Assembly (NCBI GenBank): GCA_900551245.1
Contig: URVC01000017.1
Coordinates: forward strand, 9,171-73,170
Source: an uncultured bacterium
Lineage (GTDB): Bacteria > Verrucomicrobiota > Lentisphaeria > Victivallales > Victivallaceae
Direction: 5' to 3'
DNA length: 64,000 nucleotides
The notes below the pieces were generated by a model that ran no database searches, was not told the origin of the DNA, and saw only the letters and a list, made by a program, of their open reading frames with translations. Position numbers and translations under genes: made by a program. Shown here in pieces: positions 63,933 to 64,000 of the stretch (positions within the stretch are counted from its first letter, which is position 1; each line of letters opens with the position of its first letter).

Positions 63933-64000
63933 CCACACTCTTTTTTATTGCTCCCACAGTTTAATACTTGTAGTTCATCCGGCGTATTTGACAGACTCCT

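Overview
The window looks like chromosomal DNA from the phylum Lentisphaerota, probably a Victivallis-like gut anaerobe. The reasons are: GC-rich DNA (roughly 60-65% by eye), several pseudopilin genes with the PVC-type FTLIELL signature, many secreted clan GH-A glycoside hydrolases each next to a LacI, GntR or AraC regulator, and [FeFe]-hydrogenase maturation genes. The phylum is inferred from gene content and was not tested by alignment.

Left part (1-27 kb), mostly housekeeping. It holds a partial marC, an MFS transporter, and clpB behind a near-perfect sigma-54 promoter. A long minus-strand operon follows: pyrF-der-(170 aa)-asmA-like-tatD-nudC-(membrane protein)-rsmG. Next come a Ktr/Trk potassium operon with an extra HAMP-like membrane protein, tRNA-Val(GAC), aroB-dprA, a secreted UGSC-like fusion protein, glyS, a QueG-like Fe-S protein, a decayed four-helix-bundle gene, and glnK-amtB behind a second sigma-54 promoter.

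Middle part (27-53 kb), carbohydrate foraging. Module A is a GntR/LacI-type regulator, a pseudopilin and a GH42-like enzyme. Then come an unidentified structured leader with terminator and antiterminator pairing in front of the hydrogenase regulator (TM1266 family) and hydG, and a GH2 beta-galactosidase divergent from its LacI-type repressor with shared operators. After an arginase-like gene comes module B: a pseudopilin interrupted by an in-frame TGA, a carbohydrate-binding protein, a clan GH-A hydrolase, and an AraC regulator divergent from an (alpha/alpha)6 enzyme. Module C is an AT-richer stretch with a pseudopilin and a GH39-like enzyme, followed by a LacI regulator.

Right part (53-64 kb). 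It has rpsB-tsf, argH and a small zinc-ribbon protein. Module D follows: a LacI regulator, a pseudopilin, a large secreted clan GH-A hydrolase and a cytoplasmic (alpha/alpha)6 enzyme. A perfect 14-bp palindrome lies in front of both the regulator and the operon.

The most distinctive pattern is that a single pseudopilin gene sits directly upstream of the secreted-enzyme genes four separate times, each time with its own regulator nearby. All four pseudopilins lack the usual glycine before the cleavage site. This suggests a repeated enzyme-plus-pilin export or display system. The other leading candidate for something undescribed is the leader RNA ahead of the hydG operon.
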